From the NCBI RefSeq assembly GCF_015352425.1, contig NZ_JADKNH010000007.1:124001-188000 (forward strand): DNA of 64,000 nt, read 5' to 3'. The stretch is from Fusibacter ferrireducens (lineage in GTDB: Bacteria; Bacillota; Clostridia; Peptostreptococcales; Acidaminobacteraceae). The translations under genes were made by a program, and so were the position numbers. Below the pieces are notes generated by a model that was not told the origin of the DNA, made no database searches, and saw only the letters and a program-made list of their open reading frames with translations. Shown here piece by piece: positions 7,982 to 15,719 of this stretch. Each line of letters begins with the position of its first letter. Positions within the stretch are counted from its first letter, which is position 1.

Positions 7982-9211
7982 TTATTTAAAAAAATAATAC
8001 TCATCCATATATTCTAAGAGTCTTTGAACAACTGTTTTGAAATCTGAATCACTCCTCACGTAGTGATTCATCCACTCATTGTTATTCTCTTTTAAGATTT
8101 GATGCAGCTCTGAACTAATGAAATATTTTTTTTCACCTTCAATCATATTGCAAAACATTTTTCCTTCCACATTCCGCTTCCACCCTATTATCCGTTTTCC
8201 ATCCGTATACTGAGTATCAATGATATTCTCTTGATCATCTGACGCCACTCGGTCAAATCCACGCTTCTTCATCTCAATATCTATATACTCTCGTCTGACG
8301 CGTTCATAATCTATCGGCTGTATCCAGTGTTCGTTTATATAAGGATCTACAAAATCTAGAAAAATGGATAACCACTCGTTTAAAATTGCCTCCGTTTCCT
8401 CTTGTGACATATCACCATCATGCGATCGCACAGATGGAAACAGCTTGTATAAACGCAAAGGGTCCTGTTCATCTGGGATGCTTAAACTTCTTTGAATACT
8501 TCCCCGTCCATTAAAACTAAACATAATCCCTACGGGTTGTCCCTCATTGATTTTAACGAACTTAAGATCATATAAATCAACTTTAGGCTCTATCATAGTA
8601 TAGCCCTTTGCTGCAAGTGGTTTTTTGAAAATACGTTTTACAAGGCTCTGTGGCCTTACCCTTTTCTCCTTATGAATAACGCGAATGCCATAGCTATCTA
8701 AAAAGGCCTTGGATTCATTTTTCACATTGGTGTAATATAGGTTCATTAACCGTTCAAGCTTAAACGCTTCAACAAACTTCTCACAGGTGTCGTATAAGGC
8801 TTCTGAATTGGTTTCACGTTCAATAATCATCTGCTGAAACTCATGGATCGCTTTCTTATCGCATCCCAATTTTATCAGTTCTTTTATATCTATAACGGAT
8901 TCATGACTGGTTATCATGCCTGTCTCATAATACAGCTCCATGATAGATACCAATTCTCCATCACGATAAAGCTCAAATCCCCAACTAAAATCCGTTTCGT
9001 AAAATAACAGGGCAGGCACTCCGAGTTCTTTCGATATCCAAACCAAAGCCTCTTCAGACTCGATCTTTTGAAAATCCAAGAGCAATGCTTCTGAATCCTC
9101 ATTGAGATCAATCATGTAGCTATTCCATTTCTTCGCCTTTAAGCCTTCCTCAAGCCGCTCTATATCAAGATTTTGCTTCCGTAGCACTATGCCAATTGTT
9201 ACTGCACTCAT
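7982..9211 (-). CDS. Unknown 409-aa protein, intact member of a tandem pair
   Basis: ATG 9211 behind TAGGAGGC. Soluble, charged protein with no signal peptide, membrane helix or catalytic motif that I recognise. It opens MSAVTIGIVLRKQNLDIERL and contains LGVPALLFYETDFSWGFELY and YINEHWIQPIDYERVRREYI. The frameshifted copy lies 61 nt downstream on the same strand, so the pair arose by recent tandem duplication. Two diverging copies of an unknown soluble protein recall immunity or effector-partner genes, but nothing in the sequence proves that. Confidence 0.6.
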   Translation of the reverse strand: MSAVTIGIVLRKQNLDIERLEEGLKAKKWNSYMIDLNEDSEALLLDFQKIESEEALVWISKELGVPALLFYETDFSWGFELYRDGELVSIMELYYETGMITSHESVIDIKELIKLGCDKKAIHEFQQMIIERETNSEALYDTCEKFVEAFKLERLMNLYYTNVKNESKAFLDSYGIRVIHKEKRVRPQSLVKRIFKKPLAAKGYTMIEPKVDLYDLKFVKINEGQPVGIMFSFNGRGSIQRSLSIPDEQDPLRLYKLFPSVRSHDGDMSQEETEAILNEWLSIFLDFVDPYINEHWIQPIDYERVRREYIDIEMKKRGFDRVASDDQENIIDTQYTDGKRIIGWKRNVEGKMFCNMIEGEKKYFISSELHQILKENNNEWMNHYVRSDSDFKTVVQRLLEYMDEYYFFK

Positions 9212-9244
9212 TTTTGCCTCCTATCTTTAAAATCCATAAGCTAA

Positions 9245-9436
9245 TCCACCCTTGAGGAGTTTCATAAACAAGATGATATCGAACACAACTGCCTCAATAA
9301 AATACCCATCTGTAAGAGTACCATAGAGGAGTTCATTGTCACTGGTTTTAGCCAAAACATAGCCATGTTCATGATCCTTTGCAAAAACGGTGAAAAGAAA
9401 TTGATTTTTATCAACTTTGTCGGATTAATTTTATAA
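9245..9436 (+). other. Possible decayed gene fragment
   Basis: An open stretch of about 63 codons with no start codon at its head reads STLEEFHKQDDIEHNCLNK, then FIVTGFSQNIAMFMILCKNG, ending FVGLIL and a stop. Composition looks protein-like, but no family is recognised and there is no ribosome site. It lies between two minus-strand genes. It is probably the 3' remnant of a lost gene, or chance. Confidence 0.2.
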
Positions 9437-9490
9437 CTTTCCGTAAAATCTGTCATTTATTAAAGAACAAATCTACAACAATTTCTTAAG

Positions 9491-10747
9491 TTAGTCACTA
9501 TGCTCATTGCCAAATACAATTGAATCAAACATATCCGCATTTCTAATTATGCGCTTTTGATCATCAGTATTTTTAAATGTAGTTATAATCTCGGATATTG
9601 AAGGTTTTTTATACTTTTCGCTAATCGCGTCACCAAAAACATTTGTCACTAGATCTGGTATTATTTCAAAAATGGGCAATCCCAAAAATGGAATTGTAGT
9701 AGCAGTTATTCCAATATATTTCCCAACTTGTAAGAATGGCGCTTTCGATATTTTAGCAATATATATGTCAATTGCCTCTCTTCTAGTACATGCCATTTCT
9801 TTTTCTATACTTTCCAAGTCATCCAATATATCTATAATATTTTCCCATGTTACAGAATGTGTATTGGCGCTTTCAGTTATTATATTTTTCTCTATTGGAA
9901 ACAATTTGTTCTCTAGTTCATGATTAATCTTATTTTTACTAACCAAGGTTGGTAATGTGAGTTTTGTACCTTCGACATCAGAAATCATTTCAGATCTTAT
10001 AGTATTATAGCTAAAATCTATGATTTCCCTTGCATACTCTAAAGAATCAGACCTATACTCGTTCTTTAGACTTGACAGAAAATTATAATACATTGATCTT
10101 CGGTTCTCACCATTAAGTCGCTTAATTCTTTCAAACAACTCATAAGTTTCAGTCTCACGAACATCATTAATAACGGAATCTATTGTACTGTTAATATATA
10201 AGTCTAGCCTTTTACTTGAATTTACTCGAATTGTCTTAGTTTTTCGAGTTTTTAAATTCAGTTCTCCAATTGTAAGGAGAATTTCATTCAAGTATTCCTT
10301 ATGTAGCGGAATAATATCATTTGAGTCAATCTTGTATGTTCCTTGTGCTAACGCATCAATCATTTTCTTTTGTACATGAATTCTCTCCTTTGCTTCATAC
10401 TCGTTTAAAAAAGGAATCGAAGAATAGTTGTAAAACTCAGCATCTTCATTCATTCCAAATCTAAGAGTGTTTGAATAATATTCATTAACACTACTACTGG
10501 AAGAATGTACAAGAATTCTGATTCTATTTGACTCAATCAACCTATAAAAAATTTCTTTGTATTTGCTTTGAGTTATTTTGAATATTACATTTGAGTCAAT
10601 AATTTGTGTGTCTGTCAACGTTGGTTTTTTTCCTAAAATCAACATATAAAGCAAATATAATTCACTTCTTTCAAAATTATCATTTAATTTACAAGAAGAA
10701 TTAAATAATGGTGATGTTTTTACAGTATCGAACAGATCCAAATACAT
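9491..10747 (-). CDS. Unknown 418-aa protein linked to a Nudix hydrolase
   Basis: It begins MYLDLFDTVKTSPLF, 3 nt after the Nudix gene stop, so the two are co-translated. The first 100 residues mix hydrophobic strands with acidic residues (TQIIDSNVIFKITQSKYKEI). The centre is helical and charged, and around residues 345-380 there is a hydrophobic segment (VGKYIGITATTIPFLGLPIF) that could insert in a membrane. No family recognised. About 460 bp of it recurs as a broken copy at 18999-19464. Unknown function; the pairing with a Nudix enzyme suggests a nucleotide-linked system, possibly defence-related (inference). Confidence 0.6.
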   Translation of the reverse strand: MYLDLFDTVKTSPLFNSSCKLNDNFERSELYLLYMLILGKKPTLTDTQIIDSNVIFKITQSKYKEIFYRLIESNRIRILVHSSSSSVNEYYSNTLRFGMNEDAEFYNYSSIPFLNEYEAKERIHVQKKMIDALAQGTYKIDSNDIIPLHKEYLNEILLTIGELNLKTRKTKTIRVNSSKRLDLYINSTIDSVINDVRETETYELFERIKRLNGENRRSMYYNFLSSLKNEYRSDSLEYAREIIDFSYNTIRSEMISDVEGTKLTLPTLVSKNKINHELENKLFPIEKNIITESANTHSVTWENIIDILDDLESIEKEMACTRREAIDIYIAKISKAPFLQVGKYIGITATTIPFLGLPIFEIIPDLVTNVFGDAISEKYKKPSISEIITTFKNTDDQKRIIRNADMFDSIVFGNEHSD

Positions 10748-10750
10748 GAC

Positions 10751-11389
10751 TTAATCCTCCCTACAAAATAGTTTACAAATAACAGATAGTGAAAATGCAT
10801 CTCTTATGATATTTTTATTGATCATGTCTTTCAGTTCTCCTTTTGTTTTTAGAACATATGATTCAATACCTTCAATCTCATTAATTTTTCCGATAGATTC
10901 TAATGAACATAAGAATGTAAAGACTTCACCACCAGATAATCCAGAGTCTGAAATAACAGACCCAAGTGATTGTATATCTGCAACTTTGCTTCCTAATTCT
11001 TCAAAAATTTCTTTTTTTGCATTATTCTCTATCGATAAGCCTATTTCAGAGAAACCTCTAGGAATCTCATACTCGACATTTCTCGTGCCATGCCTGAAGT
11101 GTTTTAATAGAACAAACTTGTTTTCATACATCGGAATTATTGCTACACCATTATATCCCGCTTTATTAATCAACCTAAAATAGGGGAACCTTATCTGTGC
11201 TCTATTTTCCACTAAGTCATTAATAATGAAAAAATATTCATTTTCGTAAATGATCCCCAAATCTATTTTATTTTTAATTTGATATTCGATAATGATACTT
11301 TCATCTTTTATAATTTTTAGATTTTCTGACTCAACGTAAAATTCGGGGTAGTCATTCATTATTTTTAAGTACTTTTCAATGTTAAGCAT
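10751..11389 (-). CDS. Nudix hydrolase with N-terminal extension
   Basis: About 212 aa. The Nudix box reads GLSIENNAKKEIFEELG (around residues 130-150), with KE in place of the usual RE. It is preceded by an ADP-ribose-pyrophosphatase-like strand set (YNGVAIIPMYENKFVLLKHF and RNVEYEIPRGFSE) and an N-terminal 65-residue extension of unknown role. The family hydrolyses nucleoside diphosphate-X compounds using Mg2+ bound by the box glutamates; the substrate here is open. ATG 11389 is chosen over an adjacent TTG. It is the first gene of a two-gene unit with the 418-aa protein. Confidence 0.8.
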   Translation of the reverse strand: MLNIEKYLKIMNDYPEFYVESENLKIIKDESIIIEYQIKNKIDLGIIYENEYFFIINDLVENRAQIRFPYFRLINKAGYNGVAIIPMYENKFVLLKHFRHGTRNVEYEIPRGFSEIGLSIENNAKKEIFEELGSKVADIQSLGSVISDSGLSGGEVFTFLCSLESIGKINEIEGIESYVLKTKGELKDMINKNIIRDAFSLSVICKLFCRED

Positions 11390-11574
11390 CAATAGCCATC
11401 TCTCTTTTCAATATTTTAAGTATAATTCTGTCAATTCAGAATTTATGCTTAAAACAATTTTATCTATCTTTGTATCTATTTACAACAAAAATTGATTATT
11501 AATCGTACCCATATGATATTATTATTTTTTTATGTTCTATTGCGATTTTAAAAAATGGCTATAAAGCTATTTTA

Positions 11575-11597
11575 GTGAATTATAAACTATAATTCAC
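11575..11597. repeat. 10-bp inverted repeat at the end of the small ORF
   Basis: GTGAATTATA, three bases, TATAATTCAC. It overlaps the stop codon of the 39-aa ORF. It lacks a clear T-tract, so it is a weak terminator or mRNA 3'-end hairpin. Confidence 0.35.
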
Positions 11598-11713
11598 TTC
11601 TCCAACATCCGATACAAAATACCCTTAAACTTCTGCCATTCCAAAATAGCAAATAAAAAAACAGCCCCCATGACTGCCAAAACAAATCGATATTCAAACA
11701 GTGAACCTTTCAT
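11594..11713 (-). CDS. 39-aa single-helix membrane peptide
   Basis: The ATG at 11713 has a strong GAAGGAG site seven bases upstream. The product begins MKGSLFEYRF, has a central hydrophobic helix (VLAVMGAVFLFAILEW) and a basic tail ending YRMLEK. It is the last gene of the MotA/FliG-domain cluster, 65 nt after the 157-aa MotA-like gene. It may anchor the otherwise soluble proteins of the cluster to the membrane, or be an independent peptide. Too short for homology by eye; support comes from the ribosome site, topology and position. Confidence 0.55.
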   Translation of the reverse strand: MKGSLFEYRFVLAVMGAVFLFAILEWQKFKGILYRMLEK

Positions 11714-11778
11714 TCTATTGCTCCTTCAATTACTCTTCGTCAAACGAAACCACGTTACAGGAATTAGGTGTTAAACAT

Positions 11779-12252
11779 CTAATCATTCCAAAACCCAGTA
11801 AAAAGACCGCCAAACAAAGTATCCTCTAATATTTCAATCCGAGATTCGGGTAATTGAGTAAACCAATTCGTTATTTGTACAACAGCCACATATGCATTTA
11901 TACCGAGGTGTGAAGTACATTTTTCAATAATATGCCTTGGATGTTCTCCCTGTTGAATATCGAGGAGTCCAGTAATAATCACTCTTGATTCTACCAATTC
12001 TTCTCCCTGAAGATTTTCAGCTTCCACAGGATTGGTCAATACTGCTTTGATGGATTTATGTTCTAACCCATCTATGACACACTGGGCTCCAATCCTAAAA
12101 AGAAGAGGGGCCTCTGGTGTATTGGTTATCAGATCGTCCATGGATAGTAGTCCCGAAATCCGAGCCTCTTTTGCACAAATTTTTATCGCCTTAATGGTTT
12201 CCTGAACATCCCCAAATACGATATTTTCATTTAGACACTCTAATTTATTCAT
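11779..12252 (-). CDS. Soluble MotA-cytoplasmic-domain-like protein
   Basis: 157 aa with no membrane helix. Residues about 25-70 read KEARISGLLSMDDLI, then PLLFRIGAQCVIDGLEHKSI, matching the pattern of the MotA/TolQ cytoplasmic region (ARREGLLALE...GLQLVVDG). A second segment, RVIITGLLDIQQGEHPRHII, resembles LIIEGIESILEGTPPEVL in the 364-aa protein upstream, so the two share one domain. It starts 2 nt after the FliG-like gene stop. The stator transmembrane helices and proton-channel parts of MotA are absent, so it cannot be a stator by itself. Confidence 0.6.
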   Translation of the reverse strand: MNKLECLNENIVFGDVQETIKAIKICAKEARISGLLSMDDLITNTPEAPLLFRIGAQCVIDGLEHKSIKAVLTNPVEAENLQGEELVESRVIITGLLDIQQGEHPRHIIEKCTSHLGINAYVAVVQITNWFTQLPESRIEILEDTLFGGLFTGFWND

Positions 12253-12254
12253 TC

Positions 12255-12971
12255 TTAACCCCCGCTCATTCTTTTATTTTTAATGATTTCTCCGGCTTCA
12301 ACCAGTAAACTATAAATGCGACAAATATTCTCAGAAGATTTCTTGTATGCATTATCTGAAACGCCACCTAAAAATATCATATCCTCTCTCAACATTTCTG
12401 CCATTCTTGAGGACATATTGGTTAAAAATTTCTCTTTTAAACTCTCAGACCCTCTAGATAAGTATGTTGCAAGCTCCGAATTATCGATTTCCCGAATCAA
12501 TCTCTGAATTGACCGATCATCAGAATCAATAAATGTGTTCTCATCTATAACAGACTCTCGAATCACCTCTGCTGCATCCACATTCATTACTTCTAAAACA
12601 TCGAGCAATGAGCGCTTTTTATCTTCATCGTCAATAGCATGATATAAATTGATCAAAATTTCAGCTTTCTGCTCTTTTTCCTCAATCGTATCATTAGGTA
12701 AAATTAAGCTCAGAAGCTGTCCATATACGCCAAGTATAATATTATCCTCGTATCTAATCAATTCACTGTAAAGGTGTTTGGTCAAGGTGATGACATCCTC
12801 TAATGAGAGCTGATTCACAAATTTTTTATACAAACTGATGGGGGCCACCGTTAATGCTACAATTCTATTGGGAATGGATAATTGAATAAAAGCAAGCGAT
12901 ACAGTGTTGCTTGGATATTTTTCAATTACTTTAAAATACTCATCTAGCTGTTTTATATTTTCCTCGTTCAT
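12255..12971 (-). CDS. FliG C-terminal-domain-like protein
   Basis: About 238 aa. The C-terminal third (SDDRSIQRLIREIDNSELAT, then ESLKEKFLTNMSSRMAEMLR and EDMIFLGGV) follows the FliG middle/C-terminal pattern (DDRSIQRVLREVD, LKEKFLRNMSKRAAEMLKED). The N-terminal part is helical and unassigned. The ATG at 12971 has AAGGAG ten bases upstream; an in-frame ATG at 13013 overlaps the previous stop (ATGA) and is possible through coupling. No other flagellar gene is in the window, so a rotor role is unlikely. It may bind the MotA-like partners, as FliG binds MotA in motors (inference). Confidence 0.65.
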   Translation of the reverse strand: MNEENIKQLDEYFKVIEKYPSNTVSLAFIQLSIPNRIVALTVAPISLYKKFVNQLSLEDVITLTKHLYSELIRYEDNIILGVYGQLLSLILPNDTIEEKEQKAEILINLYHAIDDEDKKRSLLDVLEVMNVDAAEVIRESVIDENTFIDSDDRSIQRLIREIDNSELATYLSRGSESLKEKFLTNMSSRMAEMLREDMIFLGGVSDNAYKKSSENICRIYSLLVEAGEIIKNKRMSGG

Positions 12972-13009
12972 TGAATTTGCACTCCTTTTTGACCCTATAT
13001 ATTTTGCAT

Positions 13010-14083
13010 TCATCTGACTTTTTGACCTTCACTAATTTCCTTTGCACATCTTTTTACATATTCATCTGAATTAAAAATGCTATTTCCCCTTATGAAAGCT
13101 GTTGGTCCACCAAACTTCCAGCTGTTCATAAGGGATTCGGCGCTAACACCGGGCTTTAAACCTTCTTTAAGACTTTTATCGATAATACTTTTGCACGTTT
13201 CAACCGCTTCCTCCAAGGAATCATAAGTACCAACTTGTGCTTGACCACTGCCACCGTCACAGCTGAAATTTTCATAGTTATCATCCACATAAACTTCATA
13301 TTTAATGGTCTGTACTGGAGGCCACTCGTTCATCGCTTGTGATAATGCATCTGCTGCTTGTTGTACCTGTTTTAGATAGGGGTTGTAATTTCCAGAAGCA
13401 CTTTTTAAAACCGCCCGTCTCTCTAGTGGGAGACAGTCTAATATTTTTTTCTTTAAAGGTGCATCTGCCACTGCTATAAGTACTGCTATAGGATCATCAA
13501 ACATGTTTTCTAAAAACTGAGCGAACATTTCATCATCCCAGATCATGTATATATTTAAATTATTAATTTCAAATTCAAATTCTGTTTTCGGTTGCTTAAG
13601 ATTTTTATCACAGGTATATCCATAGGCGGTCAACTCTTCTGGGCATTCCAAAGTCAATAAATCATTATAAAGACTTGAACCAAGGTAAGCCCCTAATCTT
13701 TCTCTTAATACTTCAGGTGGAGTCCCTTCTAAAATACTTTCAATTCCTTCAATAATAAGAATTTGTTCTAATTGTTCGTAAGAAGTTCCTTTATCTGCTT
13801 TTGCCATTTCTTTAAGCTGACGTACAACGTCTTTTGTAGGAATGCCATTAATCCCCAATTTAAGACCTTTTCTTAAAAGCATTGGCATTTCAGGACTTCT
13901 AGTGAAATTCTCTAACTCTAACAACCCTTGATACCGTGCAGATTCAGTTAGAACCATAAAGTTTTGGATTAAGGGGAGTAGCGTTCGTTTTTTTTCCATT
14001 GTGATCTGATTCATTTCATCTTTGATATCATCGGTTTTATTCTGTCTTCCTAAATTGCTCAACCATTTTAAAAATTGTTTCAT
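13010..14083 (-). CDS. MotA-like/FliG-like multidomain cytosolic protein
   Basis: About 357 aa from ATG 14083 (AAGG five bases upstream; an ATG at 14104 lacks a site). The N-terminal 110 residues resemble MotA cytoplasmic helices (ARYQGLLELENF, LLRKGLKLGINGIPTKDVV) and repeat the domain of the 157-aa protein. The middle has a FliG-like stretch (DDPIAVLIAVADAPLKKKIL). The C-terminus (VYVDDNYENFSCDG, GTYDSLEEAVETCKSIID, ESLMNSWKFGG) is a domain I have seen only in uncharacterised proteins. No membrane helix. First gene of the cluster after the insertion sequence. Confidence 0.55.
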   Translation of the reverse strand: MKQFLKWLSNLGRQNKTDDIKDEMNQITMEKKRTLLPLIQNFMVLTESARYQGLLELENFTRSPEMPMLLRKGLKLGINGIPTKDVVRQLKEMAKADKGTSYEQLEQILIIEGIESILEGTPPEVLRERLGAYLGSSLYNDLLTLECPEELTAYGYTCDKNLKQPKTEFEFEINNLNIYMIWDDEMFAQFLENMFDDPIAVLIAVADAPLKKKILDCLPLERRAVLKSASGNYNPYLKQVQQAADALSQAMNEWPPVQTIKYEVYVDDNYENFSCDGGSGQAQVGTYDSLEEAVETCKSIIDKSLKEGLKPGVSAESLMNSWKFGGPTAFIRGNSIFNSDEYVKRCAKEISEGQKVR

Positions 14084-14253
14084 ATGATCCTTCTTATGTT
14101 TCATTTATCAAGATTATTTTCTTTAATATCAAATTCACTTTGAGGGACTTTAATTAGATTGACCTGATAAATAGCATCATAATTTGAGACGCCTCAGGAA
14201 TTTGTTGTATTTCGACAATCAGTCGAAGGTGTTTTCCCTCGCTTTCATGCCTC

Positions 14254-15033
14254 TTAGCTCAAATTTATCTGAGCTACTTTCCTCAGATTGTGAGTGAAGA
14301 TACCATACCCACACCAAGTAGAGGTTCCTTTGGAACCTCTTAGGTAGCTTCTGCGTAGGCCAAAGGATCGTTTTAGACAACTAATTCGACCTTCAATGCC
14401 TGCTCTGAACTTTTGTAGCTTTTTAAATTTCGGTTTTTGCTCCTGTTCTTGACGTTTGGCTGTCTTTTTGCCGGGTTTTGGAATGCTTATATGTTTAACA
14501 CCCAATTCCTGCAACGTGGTTTCGTTTGACGAAGAGTAATAACCACGATCACCCGCTACTTCTGTCGGTGCCTTCCCGAATATCTCTATATGATGTTCAA
14601 CTGCATCTATGAGAAGGGTCTTATCAGAAGGGTTCCCTTGATGGACGCTATAGCCCGTGATTAAGCCCTCTGAGATTTCTTCCAATTGAAGAACATGGCC
14701 GAATTCAACACGTTTCCCAAGCTTTCCTTTGGAAATGGGTCTTGCATCTGTATCAATTATGCTGACAATTCGATTTTCTGGCTTACCACCTGAATTTACA
14801 AACTCAGTTTGTTCAATGATTTGATCCACTGTTTGAACGGTTTCAATTAAATCTAGCTTGAGTTTTTCATCTGACTTTGTTTCTGGGACGAGTGTTTTCA
14901 GCAATGCAGTTGCTTGCTTCAGGGTGTCTTTTGCCATCGCAGCCATTTTCCCTGTAATATCCCTAACTTCTTTGATGGTTTCATTTGTTCTGCGTCTTAC
15001 TATCTTATTGATACTCAAGAGTGTTTGTTTCAT
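14254..15033 (-). CDS. Transposase, C-terminal ORF
   Basis: 259 aa in the -1 frame relative to the upstream ORF, overlapping it by 4 nt. It contains VSIIDTDARPISKGKLGKRV and FGHVLQLEE, the second catalytic Asp in VAGDRGYYS, and the catalytic Glu in AGIEGRISCLKRSFG. The first Asp lies in the other ORF, so an active enzyme needs a fused product. A run of nine A at the junction offers a slippery site for -1 frameshifting. The internal ATG could also give a separate protein. Confidence 0.8.
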   Translation of the reverse strand: MKQTLLSINKIVRRRTNETIKEVRDITGKMAAMAKDTLKQATALLKTLVPETKSDEKLKLDLIETVQTVDQIIEQTEFVNSGGKPENRIVSIIDTDARPISKGKLGKRVEFGHVLQLEEISEGLITGYSVHQGNPSDKTLLIDAVEHHIEIFGKAPTEVAGDRGYYSSSNETTLQELGVKHISIPKPGKKTAKRQEQEQKPKFKKLQKFRAGIEGRISCLKRSFGLRRSYLRGSKGTSTWCGYGIFTHNLRKVAQINLS

Positions 15034-15617
15034 TTCTTTCGTTTTTTTTTACTTGATTTACGAACTTTGTGACCACATCGCTCTTTAACCTGTGTCATTT
15101 GATTTTCAAGCTTTTGGACACCTTTGAAAAGAAGTTCTGCATCAGTCGGATAGGCAATATTTGATTCTACAACTGTAGAATCAACCCTGACTCTTTTGCC
15201 TTTGATCACTTTGTTTTTTCGAAGCTCCAAAATAAAGTTTTCATTGAGCTGCTGTATGATTTCCTCGCCATACTTCTTGGTAATTTTCATCATCGCAGTG
15301 TCTGTTGGCGCTTCTTGATCCATTGGAATATGGCAAAACTTTTTATACATCGGTGTCTTGGTCACGACCACAGATAGATCTTCAAAGCTTATACAAAGAT
15401 AAAACTTCAATACCATCATACGAATGAACACACGGACTGGAACCGTTGGTCTGCCTAGAGCAGTATGATATCTTTCTATAATAGGCTCTTCAAAGACCGG
15501 ATTCTGAAGCAGTTGGTCTATTTCAGATAATTCAGGTGTCAGTTCAAAAAGAGCCTTCGGTAAAAATTCTTCAAATAGTGTGGGCTGTTCCCAGTTTGGA
15601 TAGTCAAGTATAAGCAT
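15030..15617 (-). CDS. Transposase, N-terminal ORF
   Basis: 195 aa, ATG 15617 after AAAGGAC. The N-terminal DUF772-like region (RYHTALGRPTVPVRVFIRMM, FYLCISFEDLSVVVTK) precedes the first catalytic Asp in RVRVDSTVVESNIAYPTD. It ends in a lysine-rich tail (SSKKKRKK) encoded by the A9 tract, where ribosomes or polymerase could slip into the downstream frame. The structure suits programmed frameshifting rather than decay, as both frames are otherwise clean. Confidence 0.8.
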   Translation of the reverse strand: MLILDYPNWEQPTLFEEFLPKALFELTPELSEIDQLLQNPVFEEPIIERYHTALGRPTVPVRVFIRMMVLKFYLCISFEDLSVVVTKTPMYKKFCHIPMDQEAPTDTAMMKITKKYGEEIIQQLNENFILELRKNKVIKGKRVRVDSTVVESNIAYPTDAELLFKGVQKLENQMTQVKERCGHKVRKSSKKKRKK

Positions 15618-15719
15618 AATAAACGTCCTTTCAATAAGGTTTCTTATTATACTTATTCGACATTTCTTTGAAATATCCTTTTTGTTTTGCGAAAAAAATA
15701 CTTTATCAGGTCAATCTAA

